From positions 83,788 through 138,938 of the forward strand of contig QKGM01000009.1 of NCBI GenBank assembly GCA_003250395.1: a stretch of DNA of 55,151 bases, written 5' to 3'. A model generated the notes under the pieces. That model saw only the letters and a program-made list of their open reading frames with translations, was not told where the DNA came from and ran no database searches. The stretch is from Bacteroidota bacterium (GTDB lineage: Bacteria; Bacteroidota; Bacteroidia; Bacteroidales; TTA-H9). Made by a program: the position numbers and the translations under genes. Of this stretch, positions 27,939 to 37,023 are shown piece by piece; positions within the stretch are counted from its first letter, which is position 1, and each line of letters begins with the position of its first letter.

Positions 27939-28889
27939 ATGAACAAAATCACAGTAATCGGCGCCGGTAATGTTGGCGCAACCGTGGCAAACGTAATTGC
28001 CCACAAAGACCTAGCCCGTGAGGTGGTGTTGGTCGACATCAAAGAAGGAACCGCTGAAGGGAAAGCCCTCGATATCTGGCAAACCGGTCCAATCAACAAT
28101 TTCAACACCCGGGTTACCGGTGTTACCAACGATTACCTCCGTACCAAAGGTTCAGGCGTAGTGGTTATTACATCCGGACTCCCGCGTAAACCCGGCATGA
28201 GCCGCGATGACCTCATTAAAACCAATGCCGCCATCGTGAAGGAAGTAACCGAGAAAGTAATTAAATATTCACCCGAAGCTATCATCATTGTAGTTTCTAA
28301 CCCGCTCGATGTAATGACTTATGCAGCTTTTAAAGCTGCCCGTAAAAGCTCACGTAAAGTATTCGGTATGGCCGGAATCCTCGACACAGGCCGCTACAAA
28401 ACATTTATATCCAACGCGCTTAATGTTTCAGCCAAAGACGTACATGGACTTCTGCTTGGAGGTCACGGCGACACAATGGTACCATTACCCCGATATACAT
28501 CAATCAATGGCATTCCGGTTACCGACCTCCTCGGCAAGGAAGAACTGGATAAAATTGTTGAACGTACACGCAAAGGCGGCGGAGAACTCGTTAATCTGAT
28601 GGGAACCTCAGCCTGGTACGCCCCGGGTGCAGCTGCTGCCCAAATGGTCGAAGCCATTGTTGACGACCAGCAACGGGTATTTCCGGTATGTGCATACCTT
28701 ACCGGTGAATTCGGACTGAATGACATTTATCTTGGTGTTCCGGTCAAACTCGGCAAAAACGGTATCGAAGAAATTATTGAAATTAAGCTGAACGAAGACG
28801 AGATGAAGATGCTCCACGAATCTGCCGCTTCAGTCAAGGAAACAATGAATGCCCTTGATGCTCTAGGCCTTTTTGAAGACGAAGCCTAA
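27939..28889 (+). CDS. mdh: Malate dehydrogenase (NAD-dependent)
   Basis: 316 aa, LDH/MDH superfamily of the type with substrate Arg residues. Nucleotide-binding GAGNVG (8-13) with the acidic residue after strand 2 (VLVDI, D33) indicates NAD preference. Active-site residues are visible: LPRKPGMSR (R83, R89), DTGR (D149, R152) and the proton-relay His in GGHGDTMVP (H176). The R83 in the loop fits malate rather than lactate. It oxidises malate to oxaloacetate, supplying the substrate of the adjacent pckA. Intact, with a strong terminator downstream. Confidence 0.96.
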   Translation: MNKITVIGAGNVGATVANVIAHKDLAREVVLVDIKEGTAEGKALDIWQTGPINNFNTRVTGVTNDYLRTKGSGVVVITSGLPRKPGMSRDDLIKTNAAIVKEVTEKVIKYSPEAIIIVVSNPLDVMTYAAFKAARKSSRKVFGMAGILDTGRYKTFISNALNVSAKDVHGLLLGGHGDTMVPLPRYTSINGIPVTDLLGKEELDKIVERTRKGGGELVNLMGTSAWYAPGAAAAQMVEAIVDDQQRVFPVCAYLTGEFGLNDIYLGVPVKLGKNGIEEIIEIKLNEDEMKMLHESAASVKETMNALDALGLFEDEA

Positions 28890-28910
28890 ACAAAATAAAA
28901 CATTTCCATG

Positions 28911-28940
28911 AGGCTGCCTCTCCCGGGGCAGCCTTTTTTA
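28911..28940 (+). terminator. Intrinsic terminator of mdh
   Basis: Stem AGGCTGCC / GGCAGCCT (28911-28918 with 28927-28934), 8-nt loop, then a T-run. Confidence 0.9.
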
Positions 28941-29987
28941 TTTTTTACTGCGGGAAAGTATTCTCATTTGCAGTGATACCTTTCAACCCATGGACAATTA
29001 CGTAATCTGTTAACCAGTCCGAAACAGGTAATGATTCCTGTTTCCTTAGTCAAAAATAACTTACCTGCTCTCCTGGTACAAATAGCAACCTGCAACAAAA
29101 CAATTCCTAAAAACAAGAAACCTTAAGTAACATTAAAAATACATTACTCAGCAATTGGGTGCATTCTTGCCGACAATATAAAACAACCGGGACATGTACC
29201 ACATTACTAACCTTTAAACATGTTAATCTGGATGCACCAAACTTATGTTTCATTTGAGATGCTTTCGAAACAGTTTCGATTCTGCTTCGACTAAAACCGA
29301 AACTGCTTCGAAACTGCTTCGAAGCCACTTCGAAGCTACTTCGAAGGGACACTATATATGAGTACTGTATGTCAGTGGTTTATGATTTTCCACAATGTGG
29401 TAGAATATTGTGGTTTTTGGGTAGTATTTCAGACCAATCTGGCAGTTGTTTTCAAACATTTAGTAACATCTTGTAAAATTGCTCCCCGATCTGGCTTTCC
29501 GAGCCTGTCCCCTTTTGTTTTACCCGTAACATCAGGCAAGACTTTTCGATGCAAACCATCTTACCATCCCTGGCTACCGGCAGGGTTAAACCTGAGTATA
29601 GCAACCAAAGTTGGCATTACTACCTGAAGCAAGAAAATGAAAAGAGAAATGGCTGCTACACATACCAGCCAGCATTCCTGACTTTACTGAATATAGCAGG
29701 ATAATTCCTTACGACATTGACAAAGGAGACTGTTTTGCTAAATGAACTGATCCCGAAAAATAAAAAGGCCATTCGATCTGGTTTGTCCAGAGCTTACAAT
29801 TATGATTCTGTCTTTATTCAGAGACAAATCGTCCATACAGTGCAACAAAGAAGAAACCTGGCACTTAGTTTTTCCAAGCTAACCATTTAATGCCTTTCGG
29901 TTTAGATCTGCCAGGATTTCAACCGAACACTTACAGACTGGTAATCAGCATATATTACTGCTAGCTGTTTAATTTAATAAGAACCTG
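28941..29987. other. Gene-poor interval with the inverted TTCGAA repeat
   Basis: About 1.05 kb between the mdh terminator and the convergent GH29 gene. No open frame has domain character. It contains repeat copy B (29263-29419), and AAAATTGCTC at 29475-29484, which matches a flank of copy A in reverse complement. No tRNA or transposase remnant recognised. Confidence 0.6.
29263..29419 (-). repeat. TTCGAA tandem array with hairpin, copy B (inverted)
   Basis: Read on the minus strand it repeats copy A: hairpin arms CCACAAT / ATTGTGG (29390-29413), a similar linker, then eight degenerate 11-bp units over 29346-29263. The first two units equal those of copy A (TTCGAAGTAGC, TTCGAAGTGGC); the third and fourth are both TTCGAAGCAGT. 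Copy A has nine units, so copy number varies. One 10-bp step occurs before the last three units, as in copy A. Confidence 0.85.
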
Positions 29988-31301
29988 TTAAGGTTCAATA
30001 AACATATTAACCGGCTCCGTGAGTGTAACAGCAATTACAGAAACCTGAGGGTCACACAGCTCTTCAGGCAAATCTATATAGAGAATCCCAGGGACTTCGC
30101 TCCACCATGCTTTCCCGTTTATACTATAGTTGAGTGAATTGCCATCACCCACAAGCCTGATATGAGCAATACTGCTTTTCAATCCCTTAAGGGCAACAGG
30201 TCCATTTGGCCTACCATTAACAAAAAGATAAAGAGTTCGATGGTCTTTTGACAAAGTGGTGGGGCCATTAAAATATCCGGGGGCAATTCCTGCTGTTGTC
30301 CCAAATATTGCACGCTCGTGTTTTTTTGTCCATCGTCCCAATTCTTTCAACAGCTCAACCTGTTCGTCAGGAATCGTTCCATCAGGTTTCGGACCTATAT
30401 CGAGGAGAAGATTCCCTCCCATGCCTATGCAGTCGGTAAAAATATTGATGATTTGATTGGCCGATTTATAATTGTGGTCGGTCTTCTGATAACCCCACGA
30501 ATCATTCATGGTGAGGCAGAGCTCCCAAAACGGTGCCTTTGGCCTTTTGATAGGGACACCCTGTTCAGGTGTTGCGTAGTCACCATAACCCTGTAAACGT
30601 GAATTTATAATCAGGTTAGGGTTGAATCGCAACAGCCGCATTTTGATCCCGGAAGCTTTCCATTCAGAAGCACTATGCTCCCAATCCCCGTCAAACCAGA
30701 TCAAATCGGGATTATAGCGCAACATCAGTTCATCAAGCTGTTCCCGCTGTACATCTAAAAACCTGTTAAAACGTACCGTATCATTTTGATAACGAAACTG
30801 ATCGCGGGCGCTCAGGGGGTAATCTGGATGAGACCAATCCGGCAGAGAATAATACAAACCGACACGGATAGCCTCCCCGCGCAGAGCCTTCACCAGAGGC
30901 CCTACCAGATCAGTAGCTGCTGGTGTATCTTTGGCTACATTCAGGGTATAAGTCCTTGTATCCCATAGTGCTATACCATCATGATGCTTTGTGGTAAGAA
31001 CAGCATACCTGGCACCACTCTCTTTAATCAGGGCAGCCCAGTTATCAGGATTATAACCACTGGCCGTGAATCCTTTCAGCTGTTCAAGGTAATTTTCATG
31101 ACTGGTATACCCGTTAAAAAACGACCATGATTCATCAATACCTTTCACCGAGTAAATACCCCAATGAATAAAAATTCCAAGTTTAGCATCAGCGAACCAC
31201 TGCATCCGGGTTGAATCAACATTCCCGGCGTTTCCATTCCAATGACAGGCTAACAGCATCGCAATCAGCGCAGCGTTCATCAATCGGTTTACCGACTTCA
31301 T
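29988..31301 (-). CDS. GH29 alpha-L-fucosidase, probable lipoprotein
   Basis: 437 aa from the ATG at 31301. The frame is open 20 codons further upstream, but this start gives a proper lipoprotein signal (MKSVNRLMNAALIAMLLAC, Cys at 19). The catalytic domain has WFADAKLGIFIHWG (35-48), TKHHDGIALW (104-113) and the nucleophile in LIWFDGDW (D204). A small beta domain follows from about 330. GH29 enzymes release alpha-linked L-fucose with retention. The acid/base residue varies in the family and I do not assign it. It lies about 100 bp downstream of the TlpA-like lipoprotein on the same strand; the two may be co-transcribed. Confidence 0.92.
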   Translation of the reverse strand: MKSVNRLMNAALIAMLLACHWNGNAGNVDSTRMQWFADAKLGIFIHWGIYSVKGIDESWSFFNGYTSHENYLEQLKGFTASGYNPDNWAALIKESGARYAVLTTKHHDGIALWDTRTYTLNVAKDTPAATDLVGPLVKALRGEAIRVGLYYSLPDWSHPDYPLSARDQFRYQNDTVRFNRFLDVQREQLDELMLRYNPDLIWFDGDWEHSASEWKASGIKMRLLRFNPNLIINSRLQGYGDYATPEQGVPIKRPKAPFWELCLTMNDSWGYQKTDHNYKSANQIINIFTDCIGMGGNLLLDIGPKPDGTIPDEQVELLKELGRWTKKHERAIFGTTAGIAPGYFNGPTTLSKDHRTLYLFVNGRPNGPVALKGLKSSIAHIRLVGDGNSLNYSINGKAWWSEVPGILYIDLPEELCDPQVSVIAVTLTEPVNMFIEP

Positions 31302-31401
31302 ATTGTTAAGGTTAAAATTTAAAAATCCGACATATAATTCCTGCCCCCGAAGTCCAAACAAGAACGAAAGGACTGTTAATATTCCTTCTTCTATTTGGGC
31401 A

Positions 31402-32649
31402 TCAATCTTTGGCGTTAAGCAATAGTTCGATTTTTTGTTTTATATCAGCCACTGTTTCATCATAGTAATTTCCTGTACCCGGGCCACTGAATCCTGTTTC
31501 GACAAACCTGGCATTTCCTTTCCTGTCCAAAAAGATTGTAGTAGGAAAGGCCATTTGCCCTTCAACGATTGAAATTAAAGAATCCCGTCTTTGCCTGTCT
31601 CTTTTACCCGCCCATAAAAGGGTATAATTCAAACCCGTGTGTTCTGAAAACCGTCTGATCCGCGCAACGGACTCATCAAAATCGGCCGTTTCAAAGAAAA
31701 GGCTAACAACTTCAAGCCCCTGGTCTTTATACTCATCATACAATCGGGAGAAGAGCCGGGCTTCATCCATACAATTGGGGCACCATGTGCCTGATACCAA
31801 TATTACGACTACCTTATCCGAAAACTTCTCATCCGTAAGAGATGTTAACTTACCATTAATGTCTTTTAAACTGAAAGCTGGTTTGGGCGAACCGGGTTTT
31901 ATACGAACAAGCGATTGCTGCGAAGGCAACTGAATGGAATCATCCCGCTGAGCTATCCAATTGCTCTTCCAACTATGACTGCCTGCGAAACGCCCCTCAG
32001 AAAGAGTACCATCCCTGTTGATACGTGAGTTTAATACTATCGCGTGGCAGCCATCAAATCCCGATAAAGTCATAATCGACCCCGAAACAACCCCTTCGAG
32101 GTACCTGTAATCGCCAAATGGTGAAAGAATTGTACCTGTCAGTTTCATCCCTTCCTGCTCAAACTCACCGATCAGAATCGCCTCGTCTTGTGCTCCGGGG
32201 TTCTCTACTATTTTCCACCGGCCTGTAAGATCGGCAACCGGTTTCTGTGTCAGATGCGGAAATCTTAAACTTTGATTTTCAACAGCAGTAAAGTGATATG
32301 CCCCACCGTTCTCTTTTCCTTTGGGATAATACCAACCCATTAGTCCCTTTGATTTAAAACCGGCTCTGAATACACTTTGAAAAACAGGCATATGCCATTC
32401 AACCGAATCACCATCAAATATAATTTCCGTAATATTGATTCTTTCATTGGCATTAATCACGGTAATTAATACCTCTCCTGCAGAATCACGACGAACCTCA
32501 AAATTGAATGGTACCTGATCGACACTGTCAAAAGCTATTGTTCCTAACCATGACCCTTCTGCCATCCTTTCAGAGGTTTTTGTCTGACAACTCCAACACA
32601 TGACAACTGCCATAAAGGCCAAAAAACCAAAGACAAATGATTTAGTCAT
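31402..32649 (-). CDS. TlpA-like thiol-disulfide oxidoreductase lipoprotein
   Basis: 415 aa. Lipoprotein signal (hydrophobic 6-20, Cys at 21). Residues about 30-240 form an N-terminal beta-rich region with no family I can name. Residues about 255-415 are a thioredoxin-like/redoxin domain with the active-site pair GTWCPNC (C290, C293) and a later FPTTIFLDRKG (cis-Pro loop). Bacteroidota often carry such envelope reductases with a lipid anchor. Partner proteins are unknown; the fucosidase follows on the same strand. Catalytic cysteines are intact. Confidence 0.87.
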   Translation of the reverse strand: MTKSFVFGFLAFMAVVMCWSCQTKTSERMAEGSWLGTIAFDSVDQVPFNFEVRRDSAGEVLITVINANERINITEIIFDGDSVEWHMPVFQSVFRAGFKSKGLMGWYYPKGKENGGAYHFTAVENQSLRFPHLTQKPVADLTGRWKIVENPGAQDEAILIGEFEQEGMKLTGTILSPFGDYRYLEGVVSGSIMTLSGFDGCHAIVLNSRINRDGTLSEGRFAGSHSWKSNWIAQRDDSIQLPSQQSLVRIKPGSPKPAFSLKDINGKLTSLTDEKFSDKVVVILVSGTWCPNCMDEARLFSRLYDEYKDQGLEVVSLFFETADFDESVARIRRFSEHTGLNYTLLWAGKRDRQRRDSLISIVEGQMAFPTTIFLDRKGNARFVETGFSGPGTGNYYDETVADIKQKIELLLNAKD

Positions 32650-33145
32650 AATGATAATAATTTACCTGCGAAAGTTAGCCAATTTCCTGTAGATAGCTGT
32701 TGTTGCCGGTATAACTATGGTTAGCCGTACCATTTGTGATTGCATTTTAATAAAGATTGGATTCAAATCATACTAAGAGGTATTCGCGAAGCAAGGATGG
32801 CGAATTTTATTCTTATATCTGAACATGGGTATTAATCATAACCGCTCGATCTATTTGTTAAAACAAGAATAATGAAAAAGCAACCTTTGAACACCTGCCT
32901 CCATACTATTTCCGGGCTACACCTTAACAGACAGTCATTCAATACTCATCAGGATAGTCTGTCTCTCATGTTTTAATCAGGTCTAACGGCCTTATTCCTG
33001 AACAGATGGTTGGCAAATTCAATAAAAACAGAAGTTTTTATCAGGAAACTGTTTCCAAAATTGATAACCTGTCGGTCAATCAGTCGGTACAAATTCCATA
33101 CATTTGCCTCAACAACCCATACGTAAATCCAAAACATTACCTGGA
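32650..33145. other. Divergent intergenic region, nothing recognised
   Basis: About 500 bp between the divergent TlpA-like and DUF3857 genes. A weak match to the -7 box (TAACTTTC) lies about 20 bp upstream of the TlpA-like gene. No structured repeat or open frame of note. Confidence 0.45.
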
Positions 33146-34975
33146 ATGAAAATTATTAGATACTGCGCTTTTCTTTGGCTCCTTCTTGCCGGATTGATGG
33201 CTTCGGCTCAGAAACCTGAATCAGATGCCCGATATCTGAACATTACCCGAGAATACCAGCTTTTACCAGACGGAAGTCAGGTATACCGCTATTCGCATCA
33301 ATTAAAGTATCTCACACATCGCGCCTTCCATAGCCTTTATGGCGAAACCTTCATTGTATATAATCCTGATTTTCAAAAGCTAAAGGTTGAAAAATCTACT
33401 ACTACTATGCGGGATGGAAAAATAACTCCCTCGCCAGCAAATGCTTATAATGAAGTGCTTCCCCATTTTGCCGCAGGTTCTGCACGGGTTAATCAGCTCA
33501 AAGAAATGGTTGTTACCCATACAGGACTGGAAGTTGGTTGTACTGTAGATCTTGAATACAGTATTACAACTGCCCCGGGTGTATACCCAGGCTTATTTGG
33601 TGAATTGACTATTGCAGAAGATGAACCAGCTGATTCGTACACGATCATTGTCAAAGTACCTTCAGGAACAAGTCTTAACTATCAGCTTTCAAAATTACGT
33701 TTAGCACCTTCCATTACCCACCAGGGGCCTTACGATGTCTATACCTGGAATGTAGGTGCAACCAAAGCCATTCCTCATGAAAGTTTTATGCCAAAAGATT
33801 TTGAATGGCTACCCGTATTGAGCTTTAGCACCATGCCTTCAATGTTTTCGGGATATGAATGGTATGTTAATCAACCATTATATGTTGATGCACAACTCCC
33901 TTCAAGTGCCAGAGAATGGGTTGAAGCCGTCAAAAAAAGCGAAAAAACTGATATGGCAGTTATCCTGAAAATAAGAGATAAAGTGAGTCAACAAATGGCC
34001 AGTCTGAATATCCCTTCCCGATTCATTGGCTATCGGTACCTGCCTGTCTCTACGGTTTGGAATGATAATGCCGGAACTCCGGCTGAAAAAGCAGTACTTT
34101 TGGCCGCTTTACTAAGACATGCAGGGATTAATGCTGAACCGGTAGCAGTAATGGAGGCTGAAAGGTTTAAGCAGAACCTGGGTAATCCGGAGATGTTTAA
34201 CCTGTTCGTTGTTAATATAACTGGTGTTGAAGGCCAAAATTTCTGCCTGACTACGGGTCAATATCAAGGGGATGCACGCTATCTCTTCCCAGGTGAAATG
34301 CTTGTAAAACTTGAACCAGCTGCCGAGAATATCCCTAAAACAGAAACAGAACTTAGTACAGGGACATTAAAACTTAAAGGACAAATCAGGCTGACATCTG
34401 ATGGCAAAGCTGATGGAGATTTTACAATGAACATGTTATGGGCCGCAAATCCATGGTTTAAAGTGACGACAGATGGCCAGTCGATGAAAAACTACCTCTC
34501 AGGAATTCCAGTCAAAGGGATTAGTGATTTTCAGCCTGTAAGGGTAAATGCCGAACAATCTGAGGCCAGTTTTAAGATTGAGACTGAGAAACTGCTGAAT
34601 GAGATTGCCCCGGGCATATACACGATCGATATTCCCGGATTTACCAACGGTATAAGTACATGGGGATTTTCCACCCTGCCTTCAGAACGTATTGCCCCAT
34701 TTGCTTTCCCCTCAATCCTTGCGGAGTCAACCATCCTCACCGTAACGATACCTGATGAACTTGTACTATTAACTCCAATCACCAACCTGACAGAGAAAAC
34801 AGACTGGGGAAACTTAATGCTTGATATTCGTCAGAGAGGTAATATCATCACAGTACAACGTGGCTTCGAATCACGTTGCAGGATTGTTGAGCCGAAAGAC
34901 TATGAGGCCTTGCGTGAAATGACAAACCGCTGGAATAATGAACTATACCAACGGCTCGTTTTTACGAAAAAATAA
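33146..34975 (+). CDS. DUF3857/transglutaminase-like exported protein with degenerate active site
   Basis: 609 aa from the ATG at 33146; this start places a clean signal peptide (MKIIRYCAFLWLLLAGLMASAQ) at the N-terminus, whereas the upstream ATG at 33104 would bury it. Residues about 25-220 resemble DUF3857. The region about 265-380 resembles a transglutaminase core, but the usual GDCKDKA motif reads GTPAEKA (310-316), so Pro312 replaces the catalytic Cys. The FNH motif reads FNL (L353) and the YLDPT-type Asp is also absent. The protein is therefore probably a non-enzymatic scaffold or binding protein. C-terminal beta-rich region to the end. Single gene, convergent with the M23 gene. Confidence 0.8.
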   Translation: MKIIRYCAFLWLLLAGLMASAQKPESDARYLNITREYQLLPDGSQVYRYSHQLKYLTHRAFHSLYGETFIVYNPDFQKLKVEKSTTTMRDGKITPSPANAYNEVLPHFAAGSARVNQLKEMVVTHTGLEVGCTVDLEYSITTAPGVYPGLFGELTIAEDEPADSYTIIVKVPSGTSLNYQLSKLRLAPSITHQGPYDVYTWNVGATKAIPHESFMPKDFEWLPVLSFSTMPSMFSGYEWYVNQPLYVDAQLPSSAREWVEAVKKSEKTDMAVILKIRDKVSQQMASLNIPSRFIGYRYLPVSTVWNDNAGTPAEKAVLLAALLRHAGINAEPVAVMEAERFKQNLGNPEMFNLFVVNITGVEGQNFCLTTGQYQGDARYLFPGEMLVKLEPAAENIPKTETELSTGTLKLKGQIRLTSDGKADGDFTMNMLWAANPWFKVTTDGQSMKNYLSGIPVKGISDFQPVRVNAEQSEASFKIETEKLLNEIAPGIYTIDIPGFTNGISTWGFSTLPSERIAPFAFPSILAESTILTVTIPDELVLLTPITNLTEKTDWGNLMLDIRQRGNIITVQRGFESRCRIVEPKDYEALREMTNRWNNELYQRLVFTKK

Positions 34976-34988
34976 GACAATCCGGAGA

Positions 34989-35912
34989 TTAACTGAGTTT
35001 CAACCTCTTTCCTATTTTCAGGATAGAGGTTTTTTTTAACCCGTTAAGTCTGCATAATTGCTCAACGGTTGTTCCATATTTGCGAGCAATCCTACCAAGG
35101 GTATCCCCTTTTCTAATCACATGATATCCATCAACAGCCGATGGATTGTTCCCATTTTTGGCCAATACCTTTCTGGCAGGAGGAGTAAAGAAGTTACGAT
35201 CAAGCCACAATTTATCGGTAATCAATTGCGCAGAATCGAAATTTATAACTTTAGCCGGGTCGAATGGTTTATCAAACAAACGCATCTCAAAGTGTAGATG
35301 AGTTCCCCTTGCACGACCGGTACGACCAGCAGTACCAACTATATCTCCTGCTTTAATAGCCTGATAAGGTTTTACTTCAATTTTATTCAGATGGGCATAA
35401 TAAGTTTCTAATCCATTAAAATGCCTGATTACAACAAGGTTTCCAAAACCGTGTCTATTACGTTTCGCGTATCGTACCACCCCATCGAAGACTGATTTTA
35501 TAGGTTCACCTGTATTTAATTTTATATCAACCCCTTTATGTTGGCGACGACGACGAGGACCAAACTTGCTAATAATCTTGCCATTCGAAGGCATAGAGAA
35601 GCAATGGACGGAATCAACCATTGTAATAAGCATTGAATCTCCAATAGCTGGAGTGTTGATTCGGTATGCGAAAACCTGGTCCGTATCAAAGAAAGATGAA
35701 ACTAAAGAATCAATGGCTTCAGAATCAAAATCTTCATCTTCCGCAAGATCCTTACTTACGGAATCGGGTGGAGTTGAAACCACTCCCCTGATATTGCCTT
35801 GATCAGGTGTTGTAACAACAGGCCGCTGTGCCAGAACAGTCGAAGAAAAAATCAAAATGAGTCCTCCACAGAGCACTTGCGAAATAAAAACATGGAATCT
35901 AAGTGAGTTCAT
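34989..35912 (-). CDS. M23 peptidase with C-terminal LysM domain
   Basis: 307 aa. Signal peptide at about 1-28. The M23 (LytM-type) metallopeptidase domain (about 105-225) has all zinc and catalytic residues: HKGVD (H125, D129), YAHLN (H174) and HLHFE (H205, H207). One LysM peptidoglycan-binding domain ends the protein (263-307, YHVIRKGDTLGRIARKYG). It likely cleaves peptide cross-links in the wall or activates other hydrolases. The region 30-100 is acidic and low in structure. A terminator for the convergent upstream gene is embedded in its last codons. A TATCTTTG box lies about 105 bp upstream. Confidence 0.93.
   Translation of the reverse strand: MNSLRFHVFISQVLCGGLILIFSSTVLAQRPVVTTPDQGNIRGVVSTPPDSVSKDLAEDEDFDSEAIDSLVSSFFDTDQVFAYRINTPAIGDSMLITMVDSVHCFSMPSNGKIISKFGPRRRRQHKGVDIKLNTGEPIKSVFDGVVRYAKRNRHGFGNLVVIRHFNGLETYYAHLNKIEVKPYQAIKAGDIVGTAGRTGRARGTHLHFEMRLFDKPFDPAKVINFDSAQLITDKLWLDRNFFTPPARKVLAKNGNNPSAVDGYHVIRKGDTLGRIARKYGTTVEQLCRLNGLKKTSILKIGKRLKLS
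35002..35037 (+). terminator. Terminator of the DUF3857 gene inside the M23 coding end
   Basis: Stem AACCTCT / AGAGGTT (35002-35008 with 35025-35031), extended inward after one mismatch by TCC / GGA, and followed by eight T. It lies within the last 17 codons of the convergent M23 gene. Confidence 0.8.
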
Positions 35913-36456
35913 CGTAAACGGTTTGGGTTACGGAAGTCCGGAGGCAATACCCTTCACAGGGAGCATGCGTCAGCCGTTAGACGCAGGGCGGAAACCAAAA
36001 AGAACTTCACCGTGTTCAAAGATATGTACAATGATTGGAAATGGGATGTAAAAAAGGGTTAAAATTCGCGTTAAAACGATATAATACTGATAACAAACAA
36101 CTTAAACACATCGAAATAATTGAGTTCTACAATTTGGAGAAAATTGTACCATCAGGAACAAGATTAAACACCTGAATACTAACCTCCAGCCGAAAAATTA
36201 AGAGAATAGAAATTGTTCAGTACACTTTTAAAACCAACTCATACATTATGATCTCAAAGACAATATATTAACAAATAATACCATAAAATGAATTCCATAG
36301 TTCTACCCACATCAGGTAAGAAATTTCCAATTTTTGTAAATAAATCAATCTTATAATGATTTCGCTAACAAAAATCTGTGTAATTTGCGGCCTCAAAATT
36401 AATACTCCTCACAGGCAACCTTTTTTAATTAAGGTGTTAAATTAAGTAGAATATCG
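35913..36456. other. Divergent intergenic region of M23 and sigma-factor genes
   Basis: 544 bp. It contains the M23 promoter box, a hairpin TGCGTC / GACGCA (35966-35971 with 35980-35985) in the M23 5' leader, and a near-consensus TAATTTG at 36381-36387 upstream of the sigma gene. The rest is AT-rich with no open frame. Confidence 0.5.
36017..36024 (-). promoter_or_regulatory. Putative -7 box (TATCTTTG) of the M23 gene
   Basis: Exact TAnnTTTG match on the minus strand, predicting a leader of about 100 nt that carries a 6-bp hairpin. Confidence 0.45.
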
Positions 36457-37023
36457 ATGGCTCAGGATGATGACCTGATCAGACAATGCATAAAAGGCCA
36501 GACGGAAGCGTTTGGAAAACTCTACGATCGGTATGCTCCGATTTTATTGAGTGTTTGTATGCGCTATCTACCGGTCAGAGTTGAAGCCGAAGATATTTTG
36601 CAGGAATGTTTTATTCGCATATTTGAAAAGATCGGTGAGTTCAAACTTCGACCCGAAGCATCTTTCGAAGGTTGGATGAAAAGGATTGTCGTTAATAAAG
36701 CCCTAAATCATATACGCGATAAAAATCGAAACCACTTGTTCGTTGAAAGTAGTGATCCGGGGATGTGGCCCGATATGCCAGAAGATGAACCGGGTTCGGG
36801 TTTTCCGAATGTAACAGCTGATGAGGTTCATCAAATGATTCAAAAACTTCCCGATGGATATCGAACCGTATTTAACCTCTATGTCATGGAAGAATACGGT
36901 CACAAGGAAATTGCTGCGATGCTGGGATGTTCTGAAAACACTTCAAAAACCCAACTCCTCAAAGCCCGGAATATGCTTAAGAAGAAAATAGTGGAACTGC
37001 AAAACACAAAGGAGCATGTCTAG
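36457..37023 (+). CDS. ECF-family RNA polymerase sigma factor
   Basis: 188 aa, standard for ECF sigma factors: region 2 at about 20-95 (AEDILQECFIRIFEKIGEF, FEGWMKRIVVNKALNHIRD) and region 4 at about 125-185 (LPDGYRTVFNLYVMEEYGHKE then the helix-turn-helix IAAMLGCSENTSKTQLLKAR). No other domain. Its stop codon overlaps the start of the next gene, which encodes a predicted anti-sigma/outer-membrane protein, and the third gene is a T9SS-type surface protein. This suggests an envelope-signal-responsive unit. Target promoters are not known; I saw no repeated ECF-type promoter. Confidence 0.93.
   Translation: MAQDDDLIRQCIKGQTEAFGKLYDRYAPILLSVCMRYLPVRVEAEDILQECFIRIFEKIGEFKLRPEASFEGWMKRIVVNKALNHIRDKNRNHLFVESSDPGMWPDMPEDEPGSGFPNVTADEVHQMIQKLPDGYRTVFNLYVMEEYGHKEIAAMLGCSENTSKTQLLKARNMLKKKIVELQNTKEHV

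Noticed and set aside
2262-29419. Inverted repeats as ends of a 27-kb composite transposon or island
   Set aside because: The enclosed genes are core metabolism and repair (carAB, ruvA, sprA, maeB, pckA, mdh) and there is no transposase or integrase.
29988-32649. Polysaccharide utilisation locus around the GH29 and GH125 genes
   Set aside because: No SusC/SusD pair, hybrid two-component system or clustered CAZymes; the two glycosidases are about 28 kb apart and unlinked.
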